Source: SpSt-333 sp040751955
GTDB lineage: Bacteria > Bacteroidota > Ignavibacteria > UBA10030 > UBA8401
Assembly (NCBI GenBank): GCA_040751955.1
Contig: JBFMFY010000007.1
Coordinates: 25,932 to 89,931 of the forward strand
Direction of reading: 5' to 3'
DNA: 64,000 bases
This document shows positions 8,047 through 17,857 of the stretch, one piece after another. Both the position numbers and the translations under genes were made by a program. The notes beneath the pieces were generated by a model that was not told the DNA's origin, made no database searches, and was given only the letters and a program-made list of their open reading frames with translations. Position 1 is the first letter of the stretch, and each line of letters begins with the position of its first letter.

Positions 8047-11000
8047 ATGAAAAAATTTCTTCTCTCCTTGTCCATGGTGATTTCAATTCTCCATTCCCAA
8101 TCATCCCGTACCTCGCTTCTTCTCGACGACTGCAACAGCGTAAAGTCTTGGACAACATTCCGATCCACCGGCGTTGAAGTAACACATCAGAACGATCTTG
8201 GGACACTGCGCTTTGATATCGAATTTCCGAAGGGTTCCGGTTATGGCGGTGTATTCAGGAATTTTAATTCACATCTGCCCGAGAATTACGATATCTCGTT
8301 CATGATGAAATCAACTGTTCCGGTCAATAACTTCGAAGTAAAAATCAGCAGCGACAGCGGTGGCGGTACGATCTGGTGGGTGAACAATAAAAATTATACG
8401 TATCCGGCGGATTGGAAACGGATCGTAATAAAAAAACGCCATCTCAGTTTTGCATGGGGACCGAATTATGCGGCGCATCCGTCGAAATTATCCCGATTGG
8501 AAATTGTTGTAACTGCAGGGACCGGAGGAAAGGGGAGTGTCTGGATCGACGATGTTACATTAACGACGCTGCCGGCATCGCCGAAAGAAATTCCGCTCCC
8601 CTCAGTTTCTGCATCATCCTTTATGGAGAAGAACAGCGAACCATCGAATGTGCTTCCGGGACGAAAAGGATCTTGGATCAGTAAATCAAAGAAGAATGAA
8701 TGGATCGAACTCGATCTGAAGTATGAAAAAGAATTCGGCGGAGTAAATCTTCTATGGGATCCTTCGCTGAAAGGATTATCGTACTCCATCCTTACGTCAT
8801 TTGACCGGAAGAAATATGATACGATCTATTCCGTAACGAAGGGAAAATCGGGGAATGTTCACCACTTCCTTCCCGAATCTGAAGCACGGTATGCCCGTTT
8901 ATTATTGAAAGGCAATGCGTCGAATCAACCGTTCAAACTTGAAGAATTTTCCGTCATCGCCAGCGAATCGCTCTCCACGCCGAATCATTTTTATGAACGG
9001 ATTGCCGCCGCATCTCCGTCCGGATTTTACCCGCGCTACTTCTTAAAGCAGCAGCCGTACTGGACAGTCGTCGGCGTTCCTTCAGACACGCGCGAAGCGT
9101 TGTTCAATGAGGATGGCGTATTTGAAGTGGACAGGCAAAAATTTTCCATCGAACCGTTCATCGCACTCGATCACAACAGGAATATTTTCCACTGGGCGAA
9201 CGGAAAGAGTGAACAGTCTCTCGAGGAAAATTATCTCCCAATCCCAACGGTGACACGCACCTATGAAGATGTTGAACTGCGAACCACCCTGCTGGCAGCG
9301 GGTGATGCGGGAAGTTCTGCGGTGATGGCGCGTTATGTTGTGAAGAACTCATCACCGAAAAATCAAAAAGGGTCGTTCTACATTTCGCTCCGACCATTCC
9401 AGGTAAACCCTACGTCGCAGTGGCTCAATTACGATGGAGGTTTTGCAAAGACAAATACAATTTCCATTGTTGGAAATCGTGCAACGGTTGATGATAAAAC
9501 GGTGATCGTCTCCGGAATTCCGACCGCGTTCGGTGCATCGGCGATCGAACAAGGGGATATTACGGATTTCATTGCGCAGAATTCGATCCCACAATCTCCA
9601 TTTGCAATGCAGTCACAAGGGATGACCTCCGGTGCGTTTCAATATTCATTCGATTTGAAACCGGGCGATTCGCTTGTGGTGATTGCAGCAGTTCCCTTTA
9701 CGCCGGAAGGAAACCGATGGACAAACGGATTGCCGACTGCTGACGAGTTCGAAAAAACATTTGCTGAAGTGAAATCATTCTGGAAGAAAACATTGAACAC
9801 TGTCGAGTTCAATGTGCCGCCCGATGCACAGCGTCTTGTGAATATCATCCGCTCGAATCTTGCCTACATCCTCATCAACAAAGACAAATTCGGATTCCAG
9901 CCCGGCTCCCGTTCGTACGAGCGATCGTGGATCCGCGACGGTTCGATGACCTCCGACGCGCTGTTGAAACTCGGCATCACCGAAGAACCGAAGAAATATC
10001 TTGAATGGTACGCACCGTACCAATACGAAAGCGGCTCTGTTCCTTGTGTCGTCGATACGCGGGGTCCGGACCCTGTGCCGGAACATGACAGTCACGGTCA
10101 GTTGATCTTCGCCTGCATGGAATATTTCAGATTTACGAACGATACTGCATTCCTCCGTGCCCGATGGAATAATATTGCTGCAGCGGTCAGTTTTATTCAA
10201 TCGCTCCGAGCGCAGCGGATGACGCCGGAATTCCGCGACGGGAACGACGAAAAGCAGGCATTCTACGGATTGGTGACGGAATCCATCAGCCACGAAGGAT
10301 ATTCAGACAAAGCGATGCATTCGTACTGGGATAACTTTTTCGTGTTGAAAGGATTGAAGGACGCATCTGCCGCCGCTGCCGTGCTTGGCAAACAAAAAGA
10401 AGCACGCGAGTACGACTCACTGGCAAAAGCATTCCGCATTGATCTGTACAATTCCATTGCCCTGGCGATGAAGAACAGGAAGATCGATTACATCCCCGGG
10501 TGCGTAGAAAAAGGAGATTTCGATGCGACATCAACATCGATTGCGCTCTTTCCAAACGGAGAAATGAAGTTCATTCCACAACCGGCATTCAACACAACAT
10601 TTGATAAATATTTTGACTGGTTTGTTCAAAGAGCAGAAAACAAACTAACATGGGATGCATACACTCCATACGAAATTCGTAACGTTGGAACATTCATTTA
10701 TCTCGGACAAAAAGAGCGTGCGCATTATGCGCTTGATTATTTTTTAAAAGACCAGCGTCCGCAGGGATGGAATCACTGGGCGGAAGTTGTTGCGAACGGA
10801 TATCGCACGATGCGCTTCATCGGCGATATGCCGCATACATGGGTCGGTTCTGATTACATCAACGCCGTCCGTGCGATGTTTGTGTACGAAATTGATGATG
10901 ACCACTCCATCGTGATGGGTGCGGGATTGAAAGAGGAGTGGGTGAAAAAAGGATTATCAATAAAAGGGTTGCCGACACATTACGGGACACTCTCGTATTC

Positions 11001-11199
11001 TGTTTCTTCTCCATCCGACAGCAGCGTTACAATACAAATTGAAGGAACGGTTAATGCAAACAAAACTCCGCTGTTAATTCCCGTTACGCTCTGTGCGAAA
11101 CAATTACAACGCGCGAGTATCAATGGTGTCGCAGTTACGCCGGAGAATGGATTTATTGTGATAAAGCAGTTGCCCGCGAGTGTGGAGATGATCTACTAG
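8047..11199 (+). CDS. Large secreted six-hairpin glycosidase-like protein with carbohydrate-binding and discoidin-like domains
   Basis: 1050 residues, starting with a signal peptide (MKKFLLSLSMVISILHSQS). The order I read is as follows. A beta-sandwich binding module lies at ~25-180 (LLLDDCNSVKSW, GGVFRNFNSH, GSVWIDDVTLTTLP). An F5/8-type (discoidin-like) module lies at ~195-305 (EWIELDLKYEKEFGGVNLLW, ARYARLLLKGN). A supersandwich follows at ~330-590. An (alpha/alpha)6 barrel lies at ~600-960 (RSYERSWIRDGSMTSDALL, VPEHDSHGQL, MHSYWDNFFVLKGL, LTWDAYTPYEIRN, WNHWAEVVANGYRT, TWVGSDYI), and a beta-rich tail ends the protein. The barrel resembles glucoamylase/phosphorylase-like six-hairpin enzymes but I cannot assign a numbered family. 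The acidic residues in IRDG and EHDSHG are candidate catalytic groups. It follows the importer genes, so it probably acts on the same glycan outside the cytoplasm. Confidence 0.75.
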   Translation: MKKFLLSLSMVISILHSQSSRTSLLLDDCNSVKSWTTFRSTGVEVTHQNDLGTLRFDIEFPKGSGYGGVFRNFNSHLPENYDISFMMKSTVPVNNFEVKISSDSGGGTIWWVNNKNYTYPADWKRIVIKKRHLSFAWGPNYAAHPSKLSRLEIVVTAGTGGKGSVWIDDVTLTTLPASPKEIPLPSVSASSFMEKNSEPSNVLPGRKGSWISKSKKNEWIELDLKYEKEFGGVNLLWDPSLKGLSYSILTSFDRKKYDTIYSVTKGKSGNVHHFLPESEARYARLLLKGNASNQPFKLEEFSVIASESLSTPNHFYERIAAASPSGFYPRYFLKQQPYWTVVGVPSDTREALFNEDGVFEVDRQKFSIEPFIALDHNRNIFHWANGKSEQSLEENYLPIPTVTRTYEDVELRTTLLAAGDAGSSAVMARYVVKNSSPKNQKGSFYISLRPFQVNPTSQWLNYDGGFAKTNTISIVGNRATVDDKTVIVSGIPTAFGASAIEQGDITDFIAQNSIPQSPFAMQSQGMTSGAFQYSFDLKPGDSLVVIAAVPFTPEGNRWTNGLPTADEFEKTFAEVKSFWKKTLNTVEFNVPPDAQRLVNIIRSNLAYILINKDKFGFQPGSRSYERSWIRDGSMTSDALLKLGITEEPKKYLEWYAPYQYESGSVPCVVDTRGPDPVPEHDSHGQLIFACMEYFRFTNDTAFLRARWNNIAAAVSFIQSLRAQRMTPEFRDGNDEKQAFYGLVTESISHEGYSDKAMHSYWDNFFVLKGLKDASAAAAVLGKQKEAREYDSLAKAFRIDLYNSIALAMKNRKIDYIPGCVEKGDFDATSTSIALFPNGEMKFIPQPAFNTTFDKYFDWFVQRAENKLTWDAYTPYEIRNVGTFIYLGQKERAHYALDYFLKDQRPQGWNHWAEVVANGYRTMRFIGDMPHTWVGSDYINAVRAMFVYEIDDDHSIVMGAGLKEEWVKKGLSIKGLPTHYGTLSYSVSSPSDSSVTIQIEGTVNANKTPLLIPVTLCAKQLQRASINGVAVTPENGFIVIKQLPASVEMIY

Positions 11200-11355
11200 A
11201 TATTGTGATTTTACAGACATATCGCTATTGCCAAACGTATTACTGAGGTATCCACACGGCGCAGACGGATTTTCCCGCCTTGTTCTGCAATGAAACTCTC
11301 CGTACATTGTATCTGTCCATTAATTTTCAGGATTTCCATTACTAATACTTCACAC

Positions 11356-12180
11356 ATGAAAACTCTCATTGATGTGTTGACGCTGATTCTGCCGGTTATC
11401 TACGGAGGATTGGTCTGGCTGTACGCGAAAAATTTTTTTACCGATGCTCCGCTTCATAAAAATGTGCAGAGATTTTTCGTTATTCCGGCAGTCATTCTCC
11501 ACGCAGGCTATCTCATTGTCCGGACGGAAGCGTTCGATCACGTTCCCATCACCACGATGTACGAGATCATGTCGCTGATCTCGTTTGCCATTTTTATTGT
11601 CTATCTCATTATCGAGTACATGATCAAAGTAAAAGGGACAGGCTTTTTTATCATTACATTGTCGTTTATCTTCCAGATTATTTCGTCGCTCTTTATTGAA
11701 GATCTGCTGGAAGTGAAACCTGTCCTGCGCAGCAAACTTCTCGGTACGCATGTCTCATCCGCGCTTGTCGGGTACGTCGGACTGGCGCTTGCCGCGGTGT
11801 ACGGATTTCTGTATATCATGTTATACCGTAATATCAAGGCAAAACGCTTCAATGCCTTCTATACAAAATTGCCAAATCTGGAAATTCTTGAGCAAATGAC
11901 CTCAATTTCCATAGCAATTGGCTTTGTCTTTCTTGGCATAGCGATTGCAGTTGGTATGATATGGCTTCCCCGGGCGTTTGAGCATTTTTCGTATTTTGAC
12001 CCGAAATTGGTTATTACAATATGCATATGGATCATGTACGGAATTGCGCTTCTGGCAAAACGGTATTCGGGATTGAAGGGGCGACGCTTTATGATACTTG
12101 CAATCGCCGGATTCGTCGTGTCGTTTTTTTCGCTAACGGTGGGGAATTTGTATTTCAGCAATTTTCATAATTTTTATTGA
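11356..12180 (+). CDS. hemX: CcsA/HemX-like cytochrome c assembly membrane protein
   Basis: 274 residues from ATG 11356; an in-frame ATG at 11290 would add 22 unconvincing residues. It has about eight membrane segments (LIDVLTLILPVIYGGLVWLY; FFVIPAVILHAGYLIV; SLISFAIFIVYLIIEYMI and so on) and conserved-looking histidines (HAGYL, LLGTHVSSALVGY). The family WWD-type loop is only weakly kept (WLPRAFEHFSYFDPK). CcsA/HemX-like proteins act in heme handling or cytochrome c maturation, and HemX is often encoded directly before hemA and may affect glutamyl-tRNA reductase level. Here it ends 14 bp before hemA, which supports the HemX reading over a general CcsA. Confidence 0.75.
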   Translation: MKTLIDVLTLILPVIYGGLVWLYAKNFFTDAPLHKNVQRFFVIPAVILHAGYLIVRTEAFDHVPITTMYEIMSLISFAIFIVYLIIEYMIKVKGTGFFIITLSFIFQIISSLFIEDLLEVKPVLRSKLLGTHVSSALVGYVGLALAAVYGFLYIMLYRNIKAKRFNAFYTKLPNLEILEQMTSISIAIGFVFLGIAIAVGMIWLPRAFEHFSYFDPKLVITICIWIMYGIALLAKRYSGLKGRRFMILAIAGFVVSFFSLTVGNLYFSNFHNFY

Positions 12181-12194
12181 TTTACGGCTGAAAC

Positions 12195-13502
12195 ATGGAT
12201 CTTTTTGTTGTCGGAATAAATCATCGGACTGCATCGCTGGATGTGCGTGAAAAGTTATGGCTTTCCACTGATGAAAAGCGCCGCCTGCTCCATGCCTGCA
12301 GAGAGAAATTTTTTAGCGAATGTTTTGTCACATCTACATGCAACCGAACCGAATTATACGGAGTGATCGATAAAACATTTCAGCAACAGACTGATACTGC
12401 CGCTTCTTATTATCGGGAAATACAAGATTATTTTGTCGGATTTAAGAATGCAGCCTCATTTCTCAAATATGAAAATCTATACTCGCTTTCCGCTGTTGCT
12501 GCTGTGAAACATCTTTTCCGAGTTGCTGCCGGCATCGATTCGATGGTTGTCGGCGATGTCCAGATTCTCGGGCAGATCAAAGATGATTTTCAACTTGCGG
12601 TAGAAGAGCAAACGGTCGGAACATTGATGCACAAATTTCTACAGGCGGCGCTGCACGTCGGGAAGAGAGTGAGAACGGAAACGTCGCTGATGGAAGGTGC
12701 CGTCTCCGTGAGTTATGCTGCCGTTGAGATGGCGTCGAAAATTTTCGACGATCTCGGCACACGCAAAGCGTTGTTGATCGGTGCCGGAGAAACGGGAGAG
12801 TTGACGGCAAAGCATTTAACGGGACGCGGTATTGGAGCATTATTCATTACGAACCGCACGCGGCAGAAAGCGGAAGAACTTGCGTCAACACTCGAAGGGA
12901 ATGTCGTTGAATTCGAATCGTTCCACACGATCATCCCGACCGTCGATATCATCATCTCATCGATCGATTCCAAAGAATATATTCTCACCGCACCGCAGAT
13001 CAAGACGGCGCTCAAACAACGGCATCACACCCCGCTCTTTATTTTCGATATCGGCGTACCCCGCAATATCGATCCGGCAGCGAATGATATTGACAATGTA
13101 TTCCTGAACGATATGGATTCACTCTCCAATGTCATTTCTCAGAACATTCATAAACGTGAATCGGAACTGCCGAAAGTGAACGGGATTATTCTGGAGGAAA
13201 TGAGAAATTTCCACCAATGGTTCAAGTCATTGCAGGTCGGTCCTACGATTCAAGATCTCAGAAATCATTTTGAGTATGTCCGGCAGGAAGAAGTTGCGAA
13301 ACATATCAACCGCTTTACCGATCGCGATCAGGAATTGATCGACCTGGTGACAAAACGGATCGTCAACAAACTGCTCCATCACCCAACCGTCACGCTTCGC
13401 AACGGACATGATGAAACCGAGAGTCAGAAAAAATCCCGGCTCGATCTCGTGAGGAGTTTATTCGGATTGGACAGGTCGAAGCATTCAGAGGGACACGAGT
13501 GA
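12195..13502 (+). CDS. hemA: Glutamyl-tRNA reductase
   Basis: First committed step of C5-pathway tetrapyrrole synthesis: NADPH reduction of glutamyl-tRNA(Glu) to glutamate-1-semialdehyde. The 435-residue product has the catalytic domain (GINHRTASLDVREKL; catalytic Cys49 in TSTCNRTELYG), the NADPH domain (LIGAGETGELTAKHL; FITNRTRQKAEELA) and the helical dimerisation domain (FHQWFKSLQVGPTIQDLR; RIVNKLLHHPTVTLR). It overlaps hemC by 4 bp (GTGA), implying translational coupling. Starts at ATG 12195, 14 bp after the HemX-like gene. Confidence 0.97.
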   Translation: MDLFVVGINHRTASLDVREKLWLSTDEKRRLLHACREKFFSECFVTSTCNRTELYGVIDKTFQQQTDTAASYYREIQDYFVGFKNAASFLKYENLYSLSAVAAVKHLFRVAAGIDSMVVGDVQILGQIKDDFQLAVEEQTVGTLMHKFLQAALHVGKRVRTETSLMEGAVSVSYAAVEMASKIFDDLGTRKALLIGAGETGELTAKHLTGRGIGALFITNRTRQKAEELASTLEGNVVEFESFHTIIPTVDIIISSIDSKEYILTAPQIKTALKQRHHTPLFIFDIGVPRNIDPAANDIDNVFLNDMDSLSNVISQNIHKRESELPKVNGIILEEMRNFHQWFKSLQVGPTIQDLRNHFEYVRQEEVAKHINRFTDRDQELIDLVTKRIVNKLLHHPTVTLRNGHDETESQKKSRLDLVRSLFGLDRSKHSEGHE

Positions 13503-14446
13503 TCCAACCGAACAAAATCGTTATCGGAACACGCGGAAGCGAACTAGCGCTCTGGCAGGCAGAATGGGTGCGGCAGGAACTGCAGCAGCGATATTCTTGG
13601 ATCGAAATCGATACCGTCATTATCAAAACCACCGGCGATAAAATTCTCGACTCGCCTCTGTCGAAAATCGGTGATAAGGGATTATTCACCAAAGAGATTG
13701 AAAAAGCGCTGTTAGACAAAGAGATTGATCTTGCTGTTCATAGTTTAAAAGATGTCCCGACGCAGTTAACCCCCGGATTAACTCTCGGTGCAATTTCCAA
13801 ACGCGAAGATGTGCGGGATGTGTTCATTTCGCATCCATCAAAAAAATATGCTTCGTTCAACGATGTGCCAACAGGGGGAAAAGTAGCGACGGGAAGTTTG
13901 CGGCGAAAATGCCAATTGTTGCAGCACCGCCCCGATCTAACGATCATCGACATACGAGGCAATCTCAAAACACGAAGAGAAAAACTTGAACAATCCGACT
14001 GGGACGGAATGCTCCTTGCCAAAGCGGGCGTAACACGGCTGGGTTGGGCTGCGATGATCTCCGAAGTATTCTCACCGGCGTTCATTCTTCCCGCTGTCGG
14101 GCAGGGGGCTCTTGGAATTGAAATACGTGATGACGACGGTGAATTAATGAAACTTATAGCTCCGCTGTCACATTCTGAAACACAAATTGCAACCACGGGC
14201 GAACGCGCTCTTCTGCGCCACCTCGAAGGAGGTTGCCAAATTCCGATCGGCACATTCGGGAGAATCGAGAATGGCGCATTCATCCTTGATGCGATGGTCG
14301 GATCGCTTGATGGAAAGCGAGTAGTACGTGGTTCCATCAACGGTTCACCGGATGAAGCGGGAGGACTGGGCATCCGGCTTGCCGATGAATTGCTCGCGCG
14401 CGGTGCAAAAGATATTTTAGACGAGATACGGAAAAATTCGCCGTGA
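13499..14446 (+). CDS. hemC: Hydroxymethylbilane synthase (porphobilinogen deaminase)
   Basis: Joins four porphobilinogens into hydroxymethylbilane. The 315 residues include the family landmarks IGTRGSELALWQAEWV, KTTGDKILD, LFTKEIEKALLDKEIDLAVH followed by SLKDVPTQL, and TGSLRRKCQLL. The dipyrromethane cofactor attaches to Cys246 in LEGGCQIPIG. The GTG start overlaps the hemA stop by 4 bp, and its own stop overlaps hemD in the same way, so hemA, hemC and hemD are read as one coupled unit. Confidence 0.97.
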   Translation: MIQPNKIVIGTRGSELALWQAEWVRQELQQRYSWIEIDTVIIKTTGDKILDSPLSKIGDKGLFTKEIEKALLDKEIDLAVHSLKDVPTQLTPGLTLGAISKREDVRDVFISHPSKKYASFNDVPTGGKVATGSLRRKCQLLQHRPDLTIIDIRGNLKTRREKLEQSDWDGMLLAKAGVTRLGWAAMISEVFSPAFILPAVGQGALGIEIRDDDGELMKLIAPLSHSETQIATTGERALLRHLEGGCQIPIGTFGRIENGAFILDAMVGSLDGKRVVRGSINGSPDEAGGLGIRLADELLARGAKDILDEIRKNSP

Positions 14447-15225
14447 CAAGGCAGCTACCACTTTCCGGCAAAACAATTGTAGTCACGCGGCGGAAAGAAC
14501 AGGCAAAAGAATTTTCCGAACTGTTGATGCAAAAAGGAGCAAACGTTCTTCTTTTTCCTGCACTGGAGATCGTAGCGCCTGATTCGTGGAGAGAGTGTGA
14601 TGTCGCTCTGGATCGGCTGAACAGCTATTCCGGAATTATTTTTACCAGTTCAAACGCGGTAAAATACTTCCTGCAGCGCGTCAGCTATCGAAAGCAATCG
14701 GCGCAGTTGAACAATCTTGCACTCTACGCCGTGGGTGAAACAACGGAAAATGAAATCAAGAAATCTGGTTTTCACGCAGAGCAATTGCCGGATACATTTT
14801 CCGCACAGGAGCTTGCACAAGCAATTGCACAAACCAGTGTCAGGGGTAAACGATTCTTGTTTCCGAGAGGGAATCTTTCAAAAAATGACATCCAGGCGAT
14901 TTTGACGGTGAACGGTGCAGTGGTTGACGATGTTGTCGTGTACACGACACAGGAACTGCCGCTCAATAACGAACGGAGAAATATGTTGAGTGAGATTGAA
15001 CAACGAGCAGATTTGATTACGTTCTTCAGTCCGTCGAGCGTGCGCCATAGTATGAATTACGCTCGGAATATTTTTTCACTGAAAAATGCGGCAGTGATAG
15101 GCGAAACAACAGCTGCCGCCGCACGTCAAGAGAATTTGAATGTTGTTCTTGTTGCGCCGCGTTCAACCGCCGCGGCATTTGCAGATGCGATAGAAAAGTT
15201 TTATACAAAAATAACCGAACAATAG
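14443..15225 (+). CDS. hemD: Uroporphyrinogen-III synthase
   Basis: Closes and isomerises hydroxymethylbilane to uroporphyrinogen III. The sequence is 260 residues from GTG 14443, overlapping hemC by 4 bp. HemD proteins vary strongly, but the two-domain pattern is visible: KTIVVTRRKEQAKEFSELL, LFPALEIV, GIIFTSSNAVKYFL, LYAVGETTENEIKKSGF, FLFPRGNLSKNDI, DLITFFSPSSVRHSMNY and AAVIGETTAAAARQ. Position between hemC and hemE makes the assignment secure. Confidence 0.93.
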   Translation: MTRQLPLSGKTIVVTRRKEQAKEFSELLMQKGANVLLFPALEIVAPDSWRECDVALDRLNSYSGIIFTSSNAVKYFLQRVSYRKQSAQLNNLALYAVGETTENEIKKSGFHAEQLPDTFSAQELAQAIAQTSVRGKRFLFPRGNLSKNDIQAILTVNGAVVDDVVVYTTQELPLNNERRNMLSEIEQRADLITFFSPSSVRHSMNYARNIFSLKNAAVIGETTAAAARQENLNVVLVAPRSTAAAFADAIEKFYTKITEQ

Positions 15226-15231
15226 AAATTG

Positions 15232-15312
15232 GTCACCCTGAGCATGTGCCGGCGTTTATTAACGGTATGCGTCGAAAGGTTATCCTTCGATGTGCTCGCG
15301 TACTCAGAATGA
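15232..15312. repeat. Dispersed repeat (GTCACCCTGAGCA ... TGCGTCGAAAGG type) between hemD and hemE
   Basis: Shares the GTCA-CCTGAGCA and GCGTCGAA-GG blocks, with a pair of complementary bases between them, with the copies at 21341-21386, 26195-26313 and 27399-27517. It fills most of the 117-bp gap between hemD and hemE, the only wide gap in the first half of the heme locus. Confidence 0.65.
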
Positions 15313-15342
15313 ATTCCGATTGATAACGAAAGCAAAATACCA

Positions 15343-16395
15343 TTGAAAAATGATTTACTTATCCGTGCCGCTCGCAGGCAGCACGTTGAACGAACACCGG
15401 TCTGGTTCATGAGGCAAGCCGGAAGATATTTGCCGGAATACAGGGCAGTCCGTGCAAAAGCGGATTTCCTCACGCTGTGCAAAACTCCAGAACTCGCCGC
15501 CGAAGTAACGGTGCAGCCGGTAGAATTGATCGGTGTCGATGCCGCCATAATTTTTTCGGACATCTTAGTGGTTCCCGAAGCAATGGGAATGGAATTGATC
15601 GTTGAAGAGGGGAAAGGGGGTCCGCGTTTTCCGAAACCGGTACGCTCTTCTGAAGATATCAATGCACTGCGCGCCGTCGATCCGAACAGCGGACTTCGAT
15701 ACGTGATGGATGCGATCCGTCTGTCAAAGCAGCGGCTGTCCGATGAAGTGCCGCTCATCGGGTTTTCCGGTTCGCCGTGGACACTGGCAGCGTATATGGT
15801 GGAAGGGAAAGGATCAAAAGACTTTCGTCATGCAAAAGAAATGATTTTCTCCAAGCCGCAGCAGGCGCATCTGTTGTTGCAGCGGCTTGCGCAATCGGTG
15901 GCTGAGTATCTTTCCGCACAAGTTGACGCCGGTGCAGACATTGTGCAGATCTTCGATACATGGGGCGGAATTCTTGCACAGGAAGAGTTCGAAGAATTTT
16001 CTCTCCTGTATATTCAAAAGATCGTTGAACAGGTGAAGAAGAAAAATGTTCCTGTTATTGTCTTTTGCAAAGACTGCGGTCATTCGCTCAAAAAAATTGC
16101 CGACATCGGAGCCGACGTCGTCGGTTTGGATTGGTCAACGGATATCGGAAAGGCACGGAATGCCGTCGGAAAAAAAGTTGCATTGCAGGGAAATCTTGAC
16201 CCGACGATGTTATTCTCGACCCCCGAACGGATAGAGCACGGTGTACAATCGATCCTGCAAAAATACGGCAACGGTGCAGGACATATTTTCAATCTCGGAC
16301 ACGGTATTCTTCCTGAAACTCCTGTCGAGAACGTGAAGACATTTATCAACGCTGTAAAAACATTCAGCACTCAGTATCATGTGAAAGAGAAGTGA
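15343..16395 (+). CDS. hemE: Uroporphyrinogen decarboxylase
   Basis: Removes four acetate carboxyl groups to give coproporphyrinogen III. 350 residues from TTG 15343, a start that gives the usual N-terminal length. The signature RTPVWFMRQAGRYLPEYR is intact; others are IIFSDILVVPEAMGM, GFSGSPWTLAAYMVEG, ADIVQIFDTWGGIL, VVGLDWSTDIGKA, ALQGNLDPTMLF and HIFNLGHGILPETPVENV. It ends 4 bp before hemN. Confidence 0.97.
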   Translation: MKNDLLIRAARRQHVERTPVWFMRQAGRYLPEYRAVRAKADFLTLCKTPELAAEVTVQPVELIGVDAAIIFSDILVVPEAMGMELIVEEGKGGPRFPKPVRSSEDINALRAVDPNSGLRYVMDAIRLSKQRLSDEVPLIGFSGSPWTLAAYMVEGKGSKDFRHAKEMIFSKPQQAHLLLQRLAQSVAEYLSAQVDAGADIVQIFDTWGGILAQEEFEEFSLLYIQKIVEQVKKKNVPVIVFCKDCGHSLKKIADIGADVVGLDWSTDIGKARNAVGKKVALQGNLDPTMLFSTPERIEHGVQSILQKYGNGAGHIFNLGHGILPETPVENVKTFINAVKTFSTQYHVKEK

Positions 16396-16399
16396 TGCG

Positions 16400-17788
16400 A
16401 TGAAACAATTTGAATCGATTGATGTTGGCATTCTAAAAAAATACTCCGGTCAAGGACCGCGCTACACAAGTTATCCCACTGCGCCTCTCTTTTCTTCCTC
16501 TTTCGGTCCAAAGGAATACAGAGAAGAGATCGCAAAGACAAATACGGACGGAAGCAGCGCCGACCTTTCCCTGTATTTTCATTTCCCGTACTGCGATACA
16601 CTCTGCTATTTCTGCGGCTGCACAATGCTGGTCACGCACGATCACAACAATATTGTCAACTATAATAAGTTTCTTAAAAAAGAGATCGAAATGGTTTCGC
16701 CGATGATTTCTCCGAATCGTACGGTGTCACAGTTGCACTGGGGGGGCGGAACGCCGTCGTACCAGGAGCCGGAGGAAATTCGTAACATCGGTTCGTTCAT
16801 TAAAAATCATTTTCACTTTGCAGATGGTATCGAAGCAAGTGTCGAAATCGATCCCCGCGGATTGACATATGAACATATGAAAGCGCTGCGCGAAAGCGGA
16901 TTTAACCGTGTAAGCATGGGCGTGCAGGATTTCAACGAAAAAGTGCAGGAGGCGGTCAATCGGATTCAGCCTGAATCGATCACTCGCGCAGCAGTGGATT
17001 GGAGCCGCAATCTCGGTTTCTCCAGCATCAATCTCGATCTGATCTACGGTTTGCCGTACCAAACATTGAAAACATTTGAAGAAACGGTAGAGAAAGTAAT
17101 AGATATTTCACCGGACAGAATTGCGGTCTTCAATTATGCGCACGTGCCGTGGCTGAAGCCGCATCAAAAAGTGATCAAGACGGAAACACTGCCGACGGTA
17201 GAAGAGAAACTGGAAATTTTCAAAATGACGATTGAGAAACTTGTCGATGCAGGATACTGGAACATCGGCATGGATCATTTCGCGAAGGCGACCGATGAGA
17301 TAACGATCGCACAGAAGAATAAAACAATGTACCGCAACTTCCAGGGATACTCGACCAAAGCAGGATGCGACCTGTACGGATTCGGGATGTCTGCGATCGG
17401 ACATTTTCAAAATACATACCACCAGAACGTTAAAACGGTGACCGGATATTGCAACACAATCGGCGCGGGAAACTTTGCAACGACCGTCGGCTACAGAATG
17501 ACTGCGGACGATCATATACGCAAAGATGTCATCATGCGGATCATGTGCGATATGGAATTAGACATTCCCGCAACCGAAGCAAAACACAAGATCAATTTCA
17601 GAGATTATTTTGCTTCGTCGTTCGATAAGCTTCAACCCTTTGTTGATGATGGTTTGGTAACAATTGAACCGACAAAGATTATCGTTCACGGGCTTGGCAG
17701 ACTTGTTATCCGCAACATCGCCATGGCATTTGATGCATACATTGACCAAATGATGAAAGAAAAACCGATCTTTTCAAAGACTGTGTAA
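16400..17788 (+). CDS. hemN: Oxygen-independent coproporphyrinogen III oxidase (radical SAM)
   Basis: Anaerobic oxidative decarboxylation of coproporphyrinogen III to protoporphyrinogen IX. The 462-residue length and N-terminal GPRYTSYPTAPLF mark true HemN rather than the shorter HemW. The radical-SAM cluster cysteines are in FPYCDTLCYFCGCT (Cys65, Cys69, Cys72, with the HemN-specific Cys74). Further motifs are LHWGGGTPSY, GVQDFNEKVQEAVNRIQP, INLDLIYGLPYQT and the HemN C-terminal domain. No oxygen-dependent HemF is present, suggesting heme synthesis that works without oxygen at this step. Confidence 0.97.
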   Translation: MKQFESIDVGILKKYSGQGPRYTSYPTAPLFSSSFGPKEYREEIAKTNTDGSSADLSLYFHFPYCDTLCYFCGCTMLVTHDHNNIVNYNKFLKKEIEMVSPMISPNRTVSQLHWGGGTPSYQEPEEIRNIGSFIKNHFHFADGIEASVEIDPRGLTYEHMKALRESGFNRVSMGVQDFNEKVQEAVNRIQPESITRAAVDWSRNLGFSSINLDLIYGLPYQTLKTFEETVEKVIDISPDRIAVFNYAHVPWLKPHQKVIKTETLPTVEEKLEIFKMTIEKLVDAGYWNIGMDHFAKATDEITIAQKNKTMYRNFQGYSTKAGCDLYGFGMSAIGHFQNTYHQNVKTVTGYCNTIGAGNFATTVGYRMTADDHIRKDVIMRIMCDMELDIPATEAKHKINFRDYFASSFDKLQPFVDDGLVTIEPTKIIVHGLGRLVIRNIAMAFDAYIDQMMKEKPIFSKTV

Positions 17789-17857
17789 AGAACTTCCGCA
17801 CCTTTGCGAAGAGTAGGAAGGGATTATGAAAACCTTCGCATGGACCAGTATAAAAGA

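Noticed and set aside
17804..17857. TTG 17804 as the hemH start
   Set aside because: It gives an 18-residue extension without family likeness; the family N-terminus begins just after ATG 17858.
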